NCBI GenBank assembly: GCA_943737045.1
Contig: CALSFV010000040.1
Span: forward strand, 62,001 to 126,000
Origin: Parapristionchus giblindavisi
Lineage: Eukaryota > Nematoda > Chromadorea > Rhabditida > Diplogasteridae
Length of the DNA: 64,000 nt
Direction of reading: 5' to 3'
Shown: positions 40,977 through 51,939 of the stretch, one piece after another
Layout of the letters: each line of letters begins with the position of its first letter
How positions within the stretch are numbered: position 1 is the first letter of the stretch
Position numbers and translations under genes: made by a program
Notes under the pieces: model-generated
What the model saw: the letters and a program-made list of their open reading frames with translations, nothing else
The model's database searches: none
What the model was told of the DNA's origin: nothing

Positions 40977-43667
40977 ATGCATCGCTACATTTGCCAACTG
41001 AGTGACAAATTATACCGTTATATATGCTATGGTAGTCTGCCATATATTGCAATTCGTAATGATCGTCGCTCTCGTGGAGGCGGTGTAGCTATTATCCTCC
41101 GTGATCATATTCCTTACTCTGTTATTTCTGCAACCCATCCAGATTGTGAAACGTTATGTATTGACCTCCTTACCAATTCATCATGTTTTATTCGTGTTTG
41201 TTTAGTCTATAGACCACCAAGTTATCCTACCTGCAGAACTGAAACATTAATTAAACATATTTCGTCCCTTGTCTCATCATCTCCCCACCCTTTCATTCTG
41301 ATTGGTGACCTAAACTGTGACTCCTTATCGACCCCATCGAACCCATCAGACAAGCTCCTTAGTTCTTTTCTCTCAGTATCTTCTCTCATCCATTTGCACC
41401 ACTTCCCTACTAGAAACAACCGATCAATTGATTGGATATGTTCTCATGATCAGACCACAGTATCTTCCGTTAAACTCATTCCCCCTTTCGTCTCTAGTGA
41501 TCATAATGGCCTATCTTTCAACATCATGTCTTCATTTACTCCTCCCGCCCAATCCCTCGTACGTGACTACGCTCGTGCTGATTTTACATCTATGTCATCC
41601 TTCTTTTCATCTATTGATTGGTTGTCACTCTTTAAAGATTGTATACATATTGACGATGTATACGCTTTATTCTGTTCACATGTACAACTTGCCATTGACA
41701 CTTTTGTACCATACCGTATACCACGTAGTCATAGTTCGTCCTACCCTCCTCATATTCGTCGATTGATTGAACACAGAAACGCCCTTTTTGATAAGATATC
41801 CAACCCTTCCGTTCGCTTTCTAGTCGAGCAATCTAGTAAGGACTTGTTGTTTCTAATTAACAAATGGAATCGATATTGTGAAAGAAAAAAGTTATCGCGT
41901 ACCCATGACCTTTATAGACATATTGCATCCCTTACCAAATCAAAGACCTCATATACCCACACTTTAATAGATCAATTTGGAAATAAATATGTTGAACCAA
42001 TTAATAAAGCAAATCTGTTAGCCAATGAATTCTTTTCTCATTTTGTTCAAGATGATGGCACTGCTCCTACTATGTATTCATACCCTATCAATGCTCAATT
42101 GTCAACTTTTACTTTCTTTCCTTTTGAAGTGTCTCGTGCCCTTCGTAAGCTAAAACCAACATGTTCTACCTCTTATGATTCTATCCCCCAGATTATTCTT
42201 AATCGTTGTTCTGAATCCTTATCACTCCCACTAGCTGATATATTCAACCTTAGTCTGTCGACCTCTACCGTACCCTCGTTATGGAAAAGATCCCTTGTTA
42301 CACCAATTCCCAAACCTGGAAAAGACCATTCTCTCCCATCATCTTATCGACCAATATCTATATCATCACCAGTTTCTAAGACCATGGAGAGACTGGTCAA
42401 GTCCAAACTCCTCCCATTCCTTCTTGATAATAATGTTATACCATCATATCAACACGGTTTTCGATCTCAGGCATCCATTATATCCAATCTCCTTCTATGT
42501 CAAAATGACTGGTCATGTGCCCTTTCCAATGGCCTCACAACAGATATTCTTTACCTTGATTTTTCGCGTGCATTTGATACCGTATCCCATACCAAACTTA
42601 TCGCCAAATGTTCCCATTACGGTATCTCAGGACCTCTTCTCCATTGGCTCAATTCATTCCTTACTGATCGTCAATTCAGTGTTCGATTTGATGGTATTTT
42701 GTCTGACTTTCACCCTGTTGTGTCTGGAGTACCCCAAGGCTCCGTTCTCGGTCCCATCCTCTTTATACTGTACATTGCTGATATCTCATATTGCCTATCC
42801 TCGTTCCCAAATGTTAAGATTCAAGCATACGCTGATGACATTAAACTGTATGTATCATTTGATAAGTCTTCCCATCCCTCTGTTTCCTCTGAATTCCAAA
42901 ATGCCATTAATTCTTTCCATGAGTGGACTGTTATCAATCAATTATCTCTTTCTGCTCCCAAGTGTCATTTAATTCGTATCGGTTCTCGCTCGCTGATCTC
43001 TACCTACTCTATCAATAATTCTCCTCTTGAGTTCTTGTCCCAAGTGCGTGACTTAGGTGTTCAAATATTGTCCACCCTTCGTCCCAGTGCTTCCATTGAT
43101 GATAGAATAACTAAGTCTCAAATTGCTCTTCATCTTCTCCTCAAAGCTGTCTCTGTAAACTCTCCTGAAATATTAGTTAAATGCTATATTATCTACGTCC
43201 TTCCTCATCTCTCATTTGCATCATCTTTCTGGTATCCTATCACGTCTAAAGACAGTCTTCGTCTTGAAAAGGTTCAACGCCTTTTTACTCGTATTGTCTT
43301 CTATCGTTGCTTCCACGTCTCTCCTGAATCTCTTCCTTCTTATCCTGATAGATTGAAAGCACTCTCAATGAAGCCTCTAAGTGAGCAAAGGGTGGTAAGT
43401 GATCTTCTCCTCGCGAGAAAGATACTTTATGGAGAGTCGATCATTCCGATCGAAACATTCTTTAGATTTCAGCCGACCCGACCCCGTAGCTTCTCTTATG
43501 GCCTCTCATTAGAGTTCACTAGAAATAGTATTAGATATAACTCTTTCCCCCTGAGAGTTATTAGATGGCTGAATAGATTACCCCCTAGTATATTATCAGC
43601 CGAGTCACATTCGCAGTTCAAATCGTTATTAATGAATAGTGAATACCCTACTCTTTTTGCATCCTAG
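40977..43667 (+). CDS. LINE polyprotein: endonuclease (truncated) and reverse transcriptase
   Basis: An uninterrupted 896-codon frame. The endonuclease starts late, at RRSRGGGVAIILR (about residue 27), and keeps LIGDLNC (about 110) and the catalytic SDHNGL (about 174). The upstream Asn and Glu motifs are missing, so the copy is 5'-truncated at about 41.03 kb. RT blocks: SSYRPISI (about 455), LDFSRAFDTVSH (about 527), GVPQGSVLGPILF (about 583), catalytic YADD (about 618). The C-terminal domain ends WLNRLPPSILSAESHSQFKS. It fits the CR1/jockey group. The RT part is intact, so the insertion is young, but without a full endonuclease it is not autonomous. A 3'UTR runs to an (AT)n tail at 44,080-44,094. 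Confidence 0.9.
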   Translation: MHRYICQLSDKLYRYICYGSLPYIAIRNDRRSRGGGVAIILRDHIPYSVISATHPDCETLCIDLLTNSSCFIRVCLVYRPPSYPTCRTETLIKHISSLVSSSPHPFILIGDLNCDSLSTPSNPSDKLLSSFLSVSSLIHLHHFPTRNNRSIDWICSHDQTTVSSVKLIPPFVSSDHNGLSFNIMSSFTPPAQSLVRDYARADFTSMSSFFSSIDWLSLFKDCIHIDDVYALFCSHVQLAIDTFVPYRIPRSHSSSYPPHIRRLIEHRNALFDKISNPSVRFLVEQSSKDLLFLINKWNRYCERKKLSRTHDLYRHIASLTKSKTSYTHTLIDQFGNKYVEPINKANLLANEFFSHFVQDDGTAPTMYSYPINAQLSTFTFFPFEVSRALRKLKPTCSTSYDSIPQIILNRCSESLSLPLADIFNLSLSTSTVPSLWKRSLVTPIPKPGKDHSLPSSYRPISISSPVSKTMERLVKSKLLPFLLDNNVIPSYQHGFRSQASIISNLLLCQNDWSCALSNGLTTDILYLDFSRAFDTVSHTKLIAKCSHYGISGPLLHWLNSFLTDRQFSVRFDGILSDFHPVVSGVPQGSVLGPILFILYIADISYCLSSFPNVKIQAYADDIKLYVSFDKSSHPSVSSEFQNAINSFHEWTVINQLSLSAPKCHLIRIGSRSLISTYSINNSPLEFLSQVRDLGVQILSTLRPSASIDDRITKSQIALHLLLKAVSVNSPEILVKCYIIYVLPHLSFASSFWYPITSKDSLRLEKVQRLFTRIVFYRCFHVSPESLPSYPDRLKALSMKPLSEQRVVSDLLLARKILYGESIIPIETFFRFQPTRPRSFSYGLSLEFTRNSIRYNSFPLRVIRWLNRLPPSILSAESHSQFKSLLMNSEYPTLFAS

Positions 43668-44094
43668 TTATTCATCTTTTCTCTTTTTGACCCAATAGCT
43701 CCTACCATTCCCCAATTGCATCTCTCATTGTAAGACCATCTTAGAAATTCAATCGTGTCACACAATAACATCGGCGTCCTCCACCGATTATTCTTTGCAC
43801 TACTCACTATTGGTGCTACTATCTCTAATCCTTACAAGTCCTGCTCGGTTCCAGCACTTCTTCTATGTATCGGACCAGTGACACGTGCGAGGGATGCTCC
43901 CATCAATGAGAGATACCCCCCTTTCTGCCCCATTCTATCATTCTTTCCTTCTTCTTTCCCATATAGTCAATCCCTGCCCAAATTTACCCTCTTTCAATAT
44001 AAATTTATGTCGAGAGTGTTATGTGATCTATTCTCTTTGATTTACAAACCTGTATTGTTTCATGCTGAGCATGTCGATAAATATATATATATAT
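43668..44094 (+). other. LINE 3' untranslated region and (AT)n tail
   Basis: C/T-rich sequence after the stop, ending in ATATATATATATAT. It runs without a gap into the 1-kb palindrome. Confidence 0.6.
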
Positions 44095-45104
44095 GAGGCC
44101 GTTTGCGTAAGAGTCGACTAAAAGATGTGAAATCTGGCACAGTGAAAAAAATTAAATTTTGGGGATCGGCGTCCTCAAGGGTGCTGATAACGATGGCCAT
44201 GTTCATTTTTCACCTAAAGCCACCGTTGATGTCAGATGACGTCGCGTTGAAATCGCGTTTTCAGTCATTTCTCCTCAACCGGTGGTACTAAAATTTGCAG
44301 ACTATGCACCCAGGGGCAGAATTTGATGACGATCACGCCTGTCTAATTCATTTTTCATGAAAAAGTTTCCGAAATTTTCAAAATTCGAATTACTCTCAAT
44401 GGCCATAGTGCGTGAGTGAGATACATAGATCGGACCGTAATGGCTTCAGGATCCCATAGAAAAAAGTTCAGCCAATTTGCGGAAGATGTTTTCGAGAAAA
44501 TCAACTTTTAGTGTAATCATTTTGCCATTGAAGTGGAGGCAAGAGGCGAGAGAGTGTGGTGGTGCGAGAGAGCAGAGAGGCAGGTGAGGCGACCAGAATA
44601 GGAAGGAAGGGAAGTGGTCGGGATTGTGTCTCTCTACTCTCTCGCACCACCACACTATCTCGCTTCTTGCCTCCACTTTAACTGCAAAATGATTACACTA
44701 AAAGTTGATTTTCTCGAAAACATCTTCTACAAATTGGCTGAAATTTTTTCTATGAGATCCTGAACTCATTACGGTCCGATCCATGTATCTCACTCACACA
44801 CTATGACCATTGAGAGTAATTCGGATTTTGAAAATTTCGGAAACTTTTTCATGAAAAATGAATTAGACAGGCGTGATCGTCATCAAATTCTGCCCCTGGG
44901 TACATAGTCTGCAAATTTTAGTACCACCGGTTGAGGAGAAATGATTGAAAACGCGATTTCAACGCGACGTCATCTGGCCTCAACGGTGGCTTTAGGTGAA
45001 AAATGAACATGACCATCGTCATCAGCAACCTTGAGAACCCCGATCCCAAAAATTTAATTTTTTCACTGTGCCGGCACTTAGTCGGTTCTTACGCAAGCGG
45101 CCTC
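44095..45104. mobile_element. 1-kb palindromic foldback element
   Basis: Arms 44,095-44,572 and 44,637-45,104 are near-perfect inverted copies, starting GAGGCCGTTTGCGTAAGA and ending ACGCAAGCGGCCTC around a 64-bp loop. Both outer edges are bordered by ATAT, so insertion into the LINE (AT)n tail with a TA target is likely. No coding sequence. Confidence 0.85.
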
Positions 45105-45230
45105 ATATATGTGATGCGCGCACCCCGATAAAAAGAAGCCTGCGCATGTTCCGCACGTTGAAAAATACGTTGAAGACGGAACTACCTTTACCTTTTTTTT
45201 ACATTTGCCAAACGCGCCTACGCCCTCATA

Positions 45231-45465
45231 TAAAAAAAACGTTACATTTGGCTTACGTGCGTCGGCGTAAATTTTGGAGTGTGTTGGGTCCCAAGTGGAA
45301 AAACTTTATGGTCCATGAAATTAGTGTAAACGATTACAGTAGTCAATCATTATTGAACGATGGAGCTTCTTTCCGTACTCCCATTGTCACTCAGGGTTTC
45401 CACTTCGGAACCCTCACTCTAAAATTTTGATCCGACGCGCGCGTAAGCCAAATGTAACGTTTTTT
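45231..45465. mobile_element. MITE with TIR AAACGTTACATTTGGCTTACG
   Basis: About 235 bp with perfect 21-bp terminal inverted repeats, followed inward by GGCGTAA-type sequence. Confidence 0.75.
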
Positions 45466-45601
45466 ACGTGACGGCTTAGGCGCGCACGGCAGGTATGCAG
45501 GCCGATATGTAATTTAAATTTCGGATCTCTTGTTTTCGTTAATTATATCTTGAAACTCCGGTTTTGAAAAAAGAGAAGTCGTAATGAGATTCACGGAATT
45601 A

Positions 45602-45656
45602 CAATAATAACTCCAATAAGAGCGAGAAGAGCGAAAAGTAGAGTGATGGTAGCCAT
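45602..45656 (-). pseudogene. Truncated family member (signal-peptide exon only)
   Basis: MATITLLFALLALIGVII, then sequence unlike any family member. The promoter TATA (45,693-45,699) and leader are intact. The match to the partner gene at 59,665 stops inside exon 1 at 45,602, so the arm boundary or a deletion cut this copy. Confidence 0.75.
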
Positions 45657-46233
45657 TTTTTGTTGATGGTAGATTTGAATTAATAAGGCCTCTTTTATAT
45701 CCAGGAAACTATGGAACACGATTTGTATAAGCAGATTATTTGCAAAAAATATGAAAAGTTGATTCCCAGCATGTTCTCTACATGCATAACTAACAAATGG
45801 GAGCATTGCAGTATCAAAATATCGGCGGATTTAATTTATGGAATAATATCGACATGGACAGATTAGCGTAGATCTACTTCCTGGGGATGGAAAGTGATTG
45901 CTGAAAAACAAAATATTAGAATATTGGCGAGCACTGTATATCAAAATGTTACAAAAAATTGAAAATAATCTGAAAGACATCGTAGATTAATGTCATTTTA
46001 ACTGCGATAGGATGTGCAATCAATTGATCATTCCCGCTACAGAATCGTTCATGATATTTACACTATCTTAGACGTTGTGGCCGAAACATCATGAAGCACA
46101 TTATCACTTAACAGTGGTATTTTTTCATTTTTTTAAACTGTGCATGCATATCACTTCTGTACATTACATTGTTTATTAAAGTAATTACACATATAGTGGT
46201 CAAGAGAACGGTGTTCGCTAGCTGGGCCTTCCT

Positions 46234-46407
46234 CACACATAGATTACATTTGCCCGAGTAACGTGAGTTGGCCGTATGCAAATGTTTGCCCGCATATACG
46301 TGAATTAATGGGCTAGCATTTGCCCGGATGTGGGCAAATCGTGTGCACAAGTAGTGTAAGTTGGCAAATCCATTACCCATATTTGGGCAAGTTTGCTCTC
46401 TGCGCAT
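46234..46407. mobile_element. TTTGCCC-type MITE (left-arm copy)
   Basis: The inverse copy lies at 58,393-58,565 in the other arm, so it inserted before the duplication. Confidence 0.7.
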
Positions 46408-46630
46408 GAGCGGGTTCTAACTCCTTTTTTCCATTATAATTGTAGTTTAAGATTGGTCCCATGAAAATTTTCATGGGACCAATAAATTCGGTTGGGTCCA
46501 ATCAACCAGAATAGAGCCCACTACACTAACATCTGTCCCTATGCATAACACAAGTATTGAATGAAGTGTTTATTGAGACTGAATGAGAAGCAAACGAAAT
46601 GATCATTTTCTCTCCAATGTCTCCTCACAA

Positions 46631-49600
46631 TCAGAAGCCGAGTACAAATCCGCTAGATATTGGAAGACCTCCTCCTACTCCGAAGAGAGTGTTTCCACTG
46701 GGATCAGTGAGGCCAGCACCAAAGGTGGATTGGAAGTCTTGGAGAGCACCAATTCCAGTACTGAAATTTAAGTGAGATTGAATTCAGTAATCATTGAAGT
46801 ATTGCGTAAGATGCGTGGAAAGGTAAAGGTAAAGGTACAACACGTTATTCAAGGCACACGAAGTCTTGCGGGCGATCACTGTGATAATTCAAGGCCAATT
46901 AAGTCCGGAGGTCATAATCTCTTCTTCGGACCTGCTTTAACGTCAAAAGTAGTAATAATTACTACAGTCCCGCCCGATCGCCTTGTCTTAACGCGGCACG
47001 CCGCGGCACGCGGCGTGCCGCCTGTGCCGCATCTCGTTTTACGGGCTGAATAATGTTTCTAAAAATATGAAAAGTGTATTGGCCATTGTTTGGTCCGATA
47101 TGATTAATAATGCCGCAGAAACGAAAAATATTGGGTGACTCTGGATAGTGCAAAATAATTTATTACAAAATTGCTTAGGTACTGTAATGCTACCGTATGC
47201 AATATTCAAATTTTGAATTTCCCTCAATTTTTATTGTTCGTGTCATATTGATTGATTGTTTTTACACGTTTTTCACGTTCCTGCTTAACTCTCTCTCGTT
47301 TTCTTTGTATTTTATGAATTAATTTGGATTTCATCTGATTTTCTACGTTTATTTACTTTATATTTATCATCCAATCGGATAGTTGTCATTCCCTACTGCA
47401 GGTATCTTGATTTCCTCTTTCAATTTTCTCATTCTTTATTTAATAGAGGCTGTCTTTTAGTCAATTCTCGTGAAGAATGTTTCTTACTCTCATACTTTTA
47501 TGCAGATTAGGCGGATGTGGTATGTAAATAGCTGTTATATTGTTTCTTACACGCCATTATTGTTAATGTACCACTCTTTCATTGTGTTGCAAAGGTTAGT
47601 CGTACTTTGAATATTCTTTCTGTGCCTCATGCTGACGTCAGGACTTCAATTTTTTTCACTGATTGATCCTGCGTGTATTGATCATTCATCAATCACTGTT
47701 ATGGCACTATTGTGGATATTGCATACAATCCGAGGTATTTTTATTTAAATTCAATGCACGATTAGCAGAATTGTAAGAGCGTATTCGAATCTTATCTTCG
47801 TTTTCTTTATTCGAAACATTTAATATTAATGAACATGGATGAGGAATAACGTATTGCTTCTTGTAAGGTGTGATCGACTACAGTGTCCTCGGTGGATCTC
47901 GCGTAGATAGATGTCTTCACTATTGATCACACCATCGCCAACCAGCTGACGGAGGTCGTCAAGGTACATGTCTAATCAATACTTTCATTCTTTCTCATTT
48001 TTTTAAAAATCAATAATTACTTACTTGCGATTGGCTATGAGATCATGTGATACAGTATCTTATTTGAATTATATCCATGATAAACACTATTTTGGCTAAT
48101 CGATATTCCGTTCAAGATGTTTCATCATCGAACTGCGACCGGTGTGTTTTCTGAGTCGAACCGCCAGAGGCGAATATTGTGCGTCTCAAGGTATATTTAT
48201 TTCATGTCAACGATTGGTCCTAATCGCATTTTCTACTGTCTTACGAAACTAAAAGATAAGAGAATCCCGTTTTCATGAATATGTGGTAGATCAATCTCTT
48301 CAAACTAGTACGGTCGAAGTTTCATCTTGTGTGCATAATATTCGTCAACATTTTCCCCTTTTCGCTACTCTAGTTTTTTTGGATATTGAGACGTTCTAGA
48401 AGTATTTATTGATTAGGCAAATTTCAGTTCACTCCCGCTCAACGGAAGTTTCAATTGGCACGTCGCTACTTTGGATTGAAGGACATCCATGAGACGAATG
48501 TGTATACGCCCAAAACCGAGTATTGATCAAGTAGATTATTGATTTATCGATTTTTTCTTTCTAGTGACTTTTCATGATGATAAATAAGTATTATTATTTC
48601 TCGCCTGTTCTGAATTAGCTTGTTAATTGTTGTTGTTGTATCGTTGTATGTCACAATGTGTGCGGTAAAAAACAAAACGTACCGTTCCCCAACGATCAAT
48701 AATAAATAACGAAAATAATCGCCCCTACTTGGTAAGCTAATCAATCTACATTAGCAGCTCAATCAATCAATCAGCACTCTCATGCAGTAGTAAATCAATG
48801 GCACAAAGTGGACAGAGAGTGAGTTCGCTAGTGCATTCACTTCTCATCCACATATAAGAACACGATAAAAACGTCTTTATACGTGGTATCTCATAAGTCC
48901 CCAAAGAGTTTTTATAAATATAACAGATTACAAAAGTCTGGGGTATGGTAGCCGATGGACCAAATTGGATCATCATTCAACCATAGTCAGTGAATAGGGT
49001 AGAATATAATGACATGAAGTAATAGAGTGACGAATGAATGAATATTGTTGATAAGTTCGTAGTTGATGAGATATGTTCCACCTACGGATGAGTAAAATCT
49101 TGAATACAGTGGATGCACGCCGACGGTAGTCGAGAGGACGGACTGAAAAGGAATATTGAGATTTGAAAGCAGACAATCGCTGAGAGCAGAAACATAAGAA
49201 TTTATGAATAGAGAATGATTCAATCGATAATGGCGTGTACAGTATTCAGCTTTCGATAAATTGTATTCACAGATAACTACAGTAACATCTAAGCAGACTT
49301 CAGAAACAGCAGAATCTGATGCGCTTTCCACTCTTACTTTCCAACAAATTCAGAAAAAAACTAGAGTAGCGAAAAGGGGAAAATGTTGACAAATATTATG
49401 CACACAAGATGAAACTTCGACCGTACTAGTTTGAAGAGATTGATCTACCACATATTCATGAAAACGGGATTCTCTTATCTTTTAGTTTCGTAAGACAGTA
49501 GAAAATGCGATTAGGACCAATCGTTGACATGAAATAAATATACCTTGAGACGCCCAATATTCGCCTCTGGCGGTTCGACTCAGAAAACACACCGGTCGCA

Positions 49601-50943
49601 GTTCGATGATGAAACATCTTGAACGGAATATCGATTAGCCAAAATAGTGTTTATCATGGATATAATTCAAATAAGATACTGTATCACATGATCTCATAGC
49701 CAATCGCAAGTAAGTAATTATTGATTTTAAAAAAATGAGAAAGAATGAAAGTATTGATTAGACATGTACCTTGACGACCTCCGTCAGCTGGTTGGCGATG
49801 GTGTGATCAATAGTGAAGACATCTATCTACGCGAGATCCACCGAGGACACTGTAGTCGATCACACCTTACAAGAAGCAATACGTTATTCCTCATCCATGT
49901 TCATTAATATTAAATGTTTCGAATAAAGAAAACGAAGATAAGATTCGAATACGCTCTTACAATTCTGCTAATCGTGCATTGAATTTAAATAAAAATACCT
50001 CGGATTGTATGCAATATCCACAATAGTGCCATAACAGTGATTGATGAATGATCAATACACGCAGGATCAATCAGTGAAAAAAATTGAAGTCCTGACGTCA
50101 GCATGAGGCACAGAAAGAATATTCAAAGTACGACTAACCTTTGCAACACAATGAAAGAGTGGTACATTAACAATAATGGCGTGTAAGAAACAATATAACA
50201 GCTATTTACATACCACATCCGCCTAATCTGCATAAAAGTATGAGAGTAAGAAACATTCTTCACGAGAATTGACTAAAAGACAGCCTCTATTAAATAAAGA
50301 ATGAGAAAATTGAAAGAGGAAATCAAGATACCTGCAGTAGGGAATGACAACTATCCGATTGGATGATAAATATAAAGTAAATAAACGTAGAAAATCAGAT
50401 GAAATCCAAATTAATTCATAAAATACAAAGAAAACGAGAGAGAGTTAAGCAGGAACGTGAAAAACGTGTAAAAACAATCAATCAATATGACACGAACAAT
50501 AAAAATTGAGGGAAATTCAAAATTTGAATATTGCATACGGTAGCATTACAGTACCTAAGCAATTTTGTAATAAATTATTTTGCACTATCCAGAGTCACCC
50601 AATATTTTTCGTTTCTGCGGCATTATTAATCATATCGGACCAAACAATGGCCAATACACTTTTCATATTTTTAGAAACATTATTCAGCCCGTAAAACGAG
50701 ATGCGGCACAGGCGGCACGCCGCGTGCCGCGGCGTGCCGCGTTAAGACAAGGCGATCGGGCGGGACTGTATACCTGTTGAGGAAGGCGGCCAGAGCGGCT
50801 TGAAAACCGGAAGAAAAGCCTGCATTGAAACCAAGAACGTCGACTCCAGCTGATGGTGCAGCTCCTATACCGGCGTTAAAATCGATCGCATTGATGATTC
50901 CAATAATAGAGAGAAGAGCGAGAAGTGGAGTGATGGTAGCCAT
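46631..50943 (-). CDS. Small secreted protein, family member 4 (99 aa), intron split by a 3.8-kb transposon
   Basis: Exons 50,774-50,943 and 46,631-46,760 make a 300-nt coding sequence joined in phase 2 (CAG/GTATAC donor, AATTTCAG acceptor). Signal peptide MATITPLLALLSIIGIINA; mature protein starts IDFNAGIGAAPSAGVDVLGF; second exon STGIGALQDFQSTFGAGLTD, ending GGGLPISSGFVLGF. No cysteine. The 4,013-nt intron is almost all a Tc1-type element whose end lies only a few bases from the 5' splice site; the donor survives. The partner in the other arm (56,385) has a 173-nt intron. TATA box at 50,978-50,984. Whether this intron is spliced efficiently cannot be told. Confidence 0.8.
46814..46935. repeat. 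(GGTAAA)-tailed dispersed repeat
   Basis: ggaaaggtaaaggtaaaggt tail, then cacgaagtcttgcgggcgat. Lies in the intron of member 4 and, shortened, in the intron of its partner. Confidence 0.6.
48155..48526 (+). pseudogene. Exon-like coding pieces inside the Tc1-type element
   Basis: A piece VEPPEANIVRLK ends at 48,190 before a GTATAT donor. A second piece, after ATTTCAG, runs 48,428-48,526 and reads FTPAQRKFQLARRYFGLKDI, then HETNVYTPKTEY and stop. The two join in phase 0. The second exon is in the unpaired spacer, so the gene reads out of the left arm. An earlier piece, FTIDHTIANQLTEVVK, ends at a GTACAT donor near 47,967. Upstream structure is unresolved and stops interrupt some frames. Unknown function: an element gene or a captured one. 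Confidence 0.4.
48987..49331 (-). CDS. 114-codon hydrophobic frame in the Tc1-type element spacer
   Basis: An open frame from ATG 49,331, with hydrophobic stretches LFINSYVSALSDCLLS and INNIHSFVTLLLHVIIFY. It lies wholly in the unpaired spacer. The look is of a membrane protein piece, but no family is identified and it may be chance. Confidence 0.2.
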   Translation of the reverse strand: MESASDSAVSEVCLDVTVVICEYNLSKAEYCTRHYRLNHSLFINSYVSALSDCLLSNLNIPFQSVLSTTVGVHPLYSRFYSSVGGTYLINYELINNIHSFVTLLLHVIIFYPIH

Positions 50944-50977
50944 TGTAGTGGATGATGATTAGAACTAACAACGCTTC

Positions 50978-50984
50978 TTTTATA
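50978..50984 (-). promoter_or_regulatory. TATA box of family member 4
   Basis: ggatataaaagaagcgttgt context on the minus strand, about 40 nt before the ATG. Confidence 0.7.
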
Positions 50985-51424
50985 TCCATGAAACTGTGGA
51001 ACAACATTTTTATATGCAGATTACTGCAAAAAAAAACGTGCCAAGTTAATCGGGTGTCCAGCGTAGATAGATAATAATAGACTCATAATAGAAATTGGGA
51101 ACATAGCAATATCGAAAAACAAAGGATTTATTTTATAGAATAATATCGATATGGGTCCACTTCCTGAATAATTCATGAAGCATCAGCGAGACGTAGAATC
51201 TTCCTGACGAGATCAAAATGTTCGAGTTGTCTGTATTGGATTATGGCAATAATAGAAAATATTCTGAAAGTCATCGTATATCAACTTTCTTGAGAAGAAT
51301 ATCACATTGAATGAGATGGAAGCTGACATTTCTGATGAAAATTTATCCGTATTTTAAAGGTGAAAACCCTCGAATGCAAATCTTTTGCATATCGCTTTTG
51401 TCTGATGATCTGCTAGAAGATAGA

Positions 51425-51500
51425 GAGACCACCCTTAGCGAAAATGCGAAACGTCTCACTAGGTAGAACACGCCCGCGGGTTCGAATCCTATTTTTCCAT
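51425..51500 (+). other. tRNA-like repeat (SINE-like), shared by both arms
   Basis: Has an A-box-like TTAGCGAAAATGCG and a B-box GGTTCGAATCC at tRNA-like spacing but poor stems. The inverse copy is at 55,846-55,922. It lies between the divergent genes of each arm. Confidence 0.4.
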
Positions 51501-51896
51501 TTTCAAACAGCGCGCCGTTGCCTGCGATATCCAGCATGATTCATTCGTGATTACACCGATCAATAGCTTGAAGAGATGATACTGCGATAGGCCAGCCTAA
51601 TTTCGAAGCCATTATTTAATCGCTGTTCAGTATGTTTTTTTTTAAAAAGAAACCTGTCATTTTCATCATAACCATGTCTCACCCCATAAGTGAGGTTATT
51701 TTTCGGTACACCAGAACCTGATCTATTTTGCTCTATGCACATTTTTAATATGATTTAATTTAATTCTCTTGTTATTGAGATGTTGCGACTTTCCCAATCT
51801 CTATTGATAGAACACTTCCTTTTGACATCTCATTAGCATGTCACGTTTTCATTCTGTAATCTGCTTATTGTCGTCTTGCTCGGTTTGTTTCCTAGG

Positions 51897-51903
51897 TATA
51901 AAA
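51897..51903 (+). promoter_or_regulatory. TATA box of family member 5
   Basis: TATAAAA 37 nt before the ATG. Confidence 0.7.
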
Positions 51904-51939
51904 TGAGGAATTATTGGTTCCAATCGTCCATCATAAAAA

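Larger units (their letters stand above)
46965..50768. mobile_element. Tc1-type element with 1.4-kb terminal inverted repeats
   Basis: A 3,804-bp insertion with ends CAGTCCCGCCCGATCGCC and its reverse, flanked by TA (46,963-46,964 and 50,769-50,770). The partner gene keeps a single TA at 56,558-56,559, which proves the boundaries. Arms run 46,965-48,380 and 49,354-50,768, with a 973-bp spacer. CAGT ends plus TA duplication place it with Tc1/mariner; arms this long are unusual for that group. No DDE transposase was recognised. Each arm has a GC-rich palindromic block (GGCACGCCGCGGCACGCGGC) near its tip. Confidence 0.9.

Noticed and set aside
41317..42972. Plus-strand frames of 149 and 225 codons
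   Set aside because: Out-of-frame shadows within the LINE polyprotein.
44103..44676. Frames of 62 and 76 codons
   Set aside because: They lie in the arms of the 1-kb palindrome and are not conserved between arms.
47039..50694. Identical 62-codon frames at 47,039-47,227 (-) and 50,506-50,694 (+)
   Set aside because: They are the two arms of the Tc1-type element and lack protein-like composition.
46965..50768. Small Polinton/Maverick
   Set aside because: Long TIRs fit, but the ends are CAGT with a 2-bp TA duplication and there is no polymerase, integrase or capsid gene.
51425..51500. Functional tRNA gene
   Set aside because: B-box present, but the T-stem pairs over only two bases; kept as a tRNA-like repeat.
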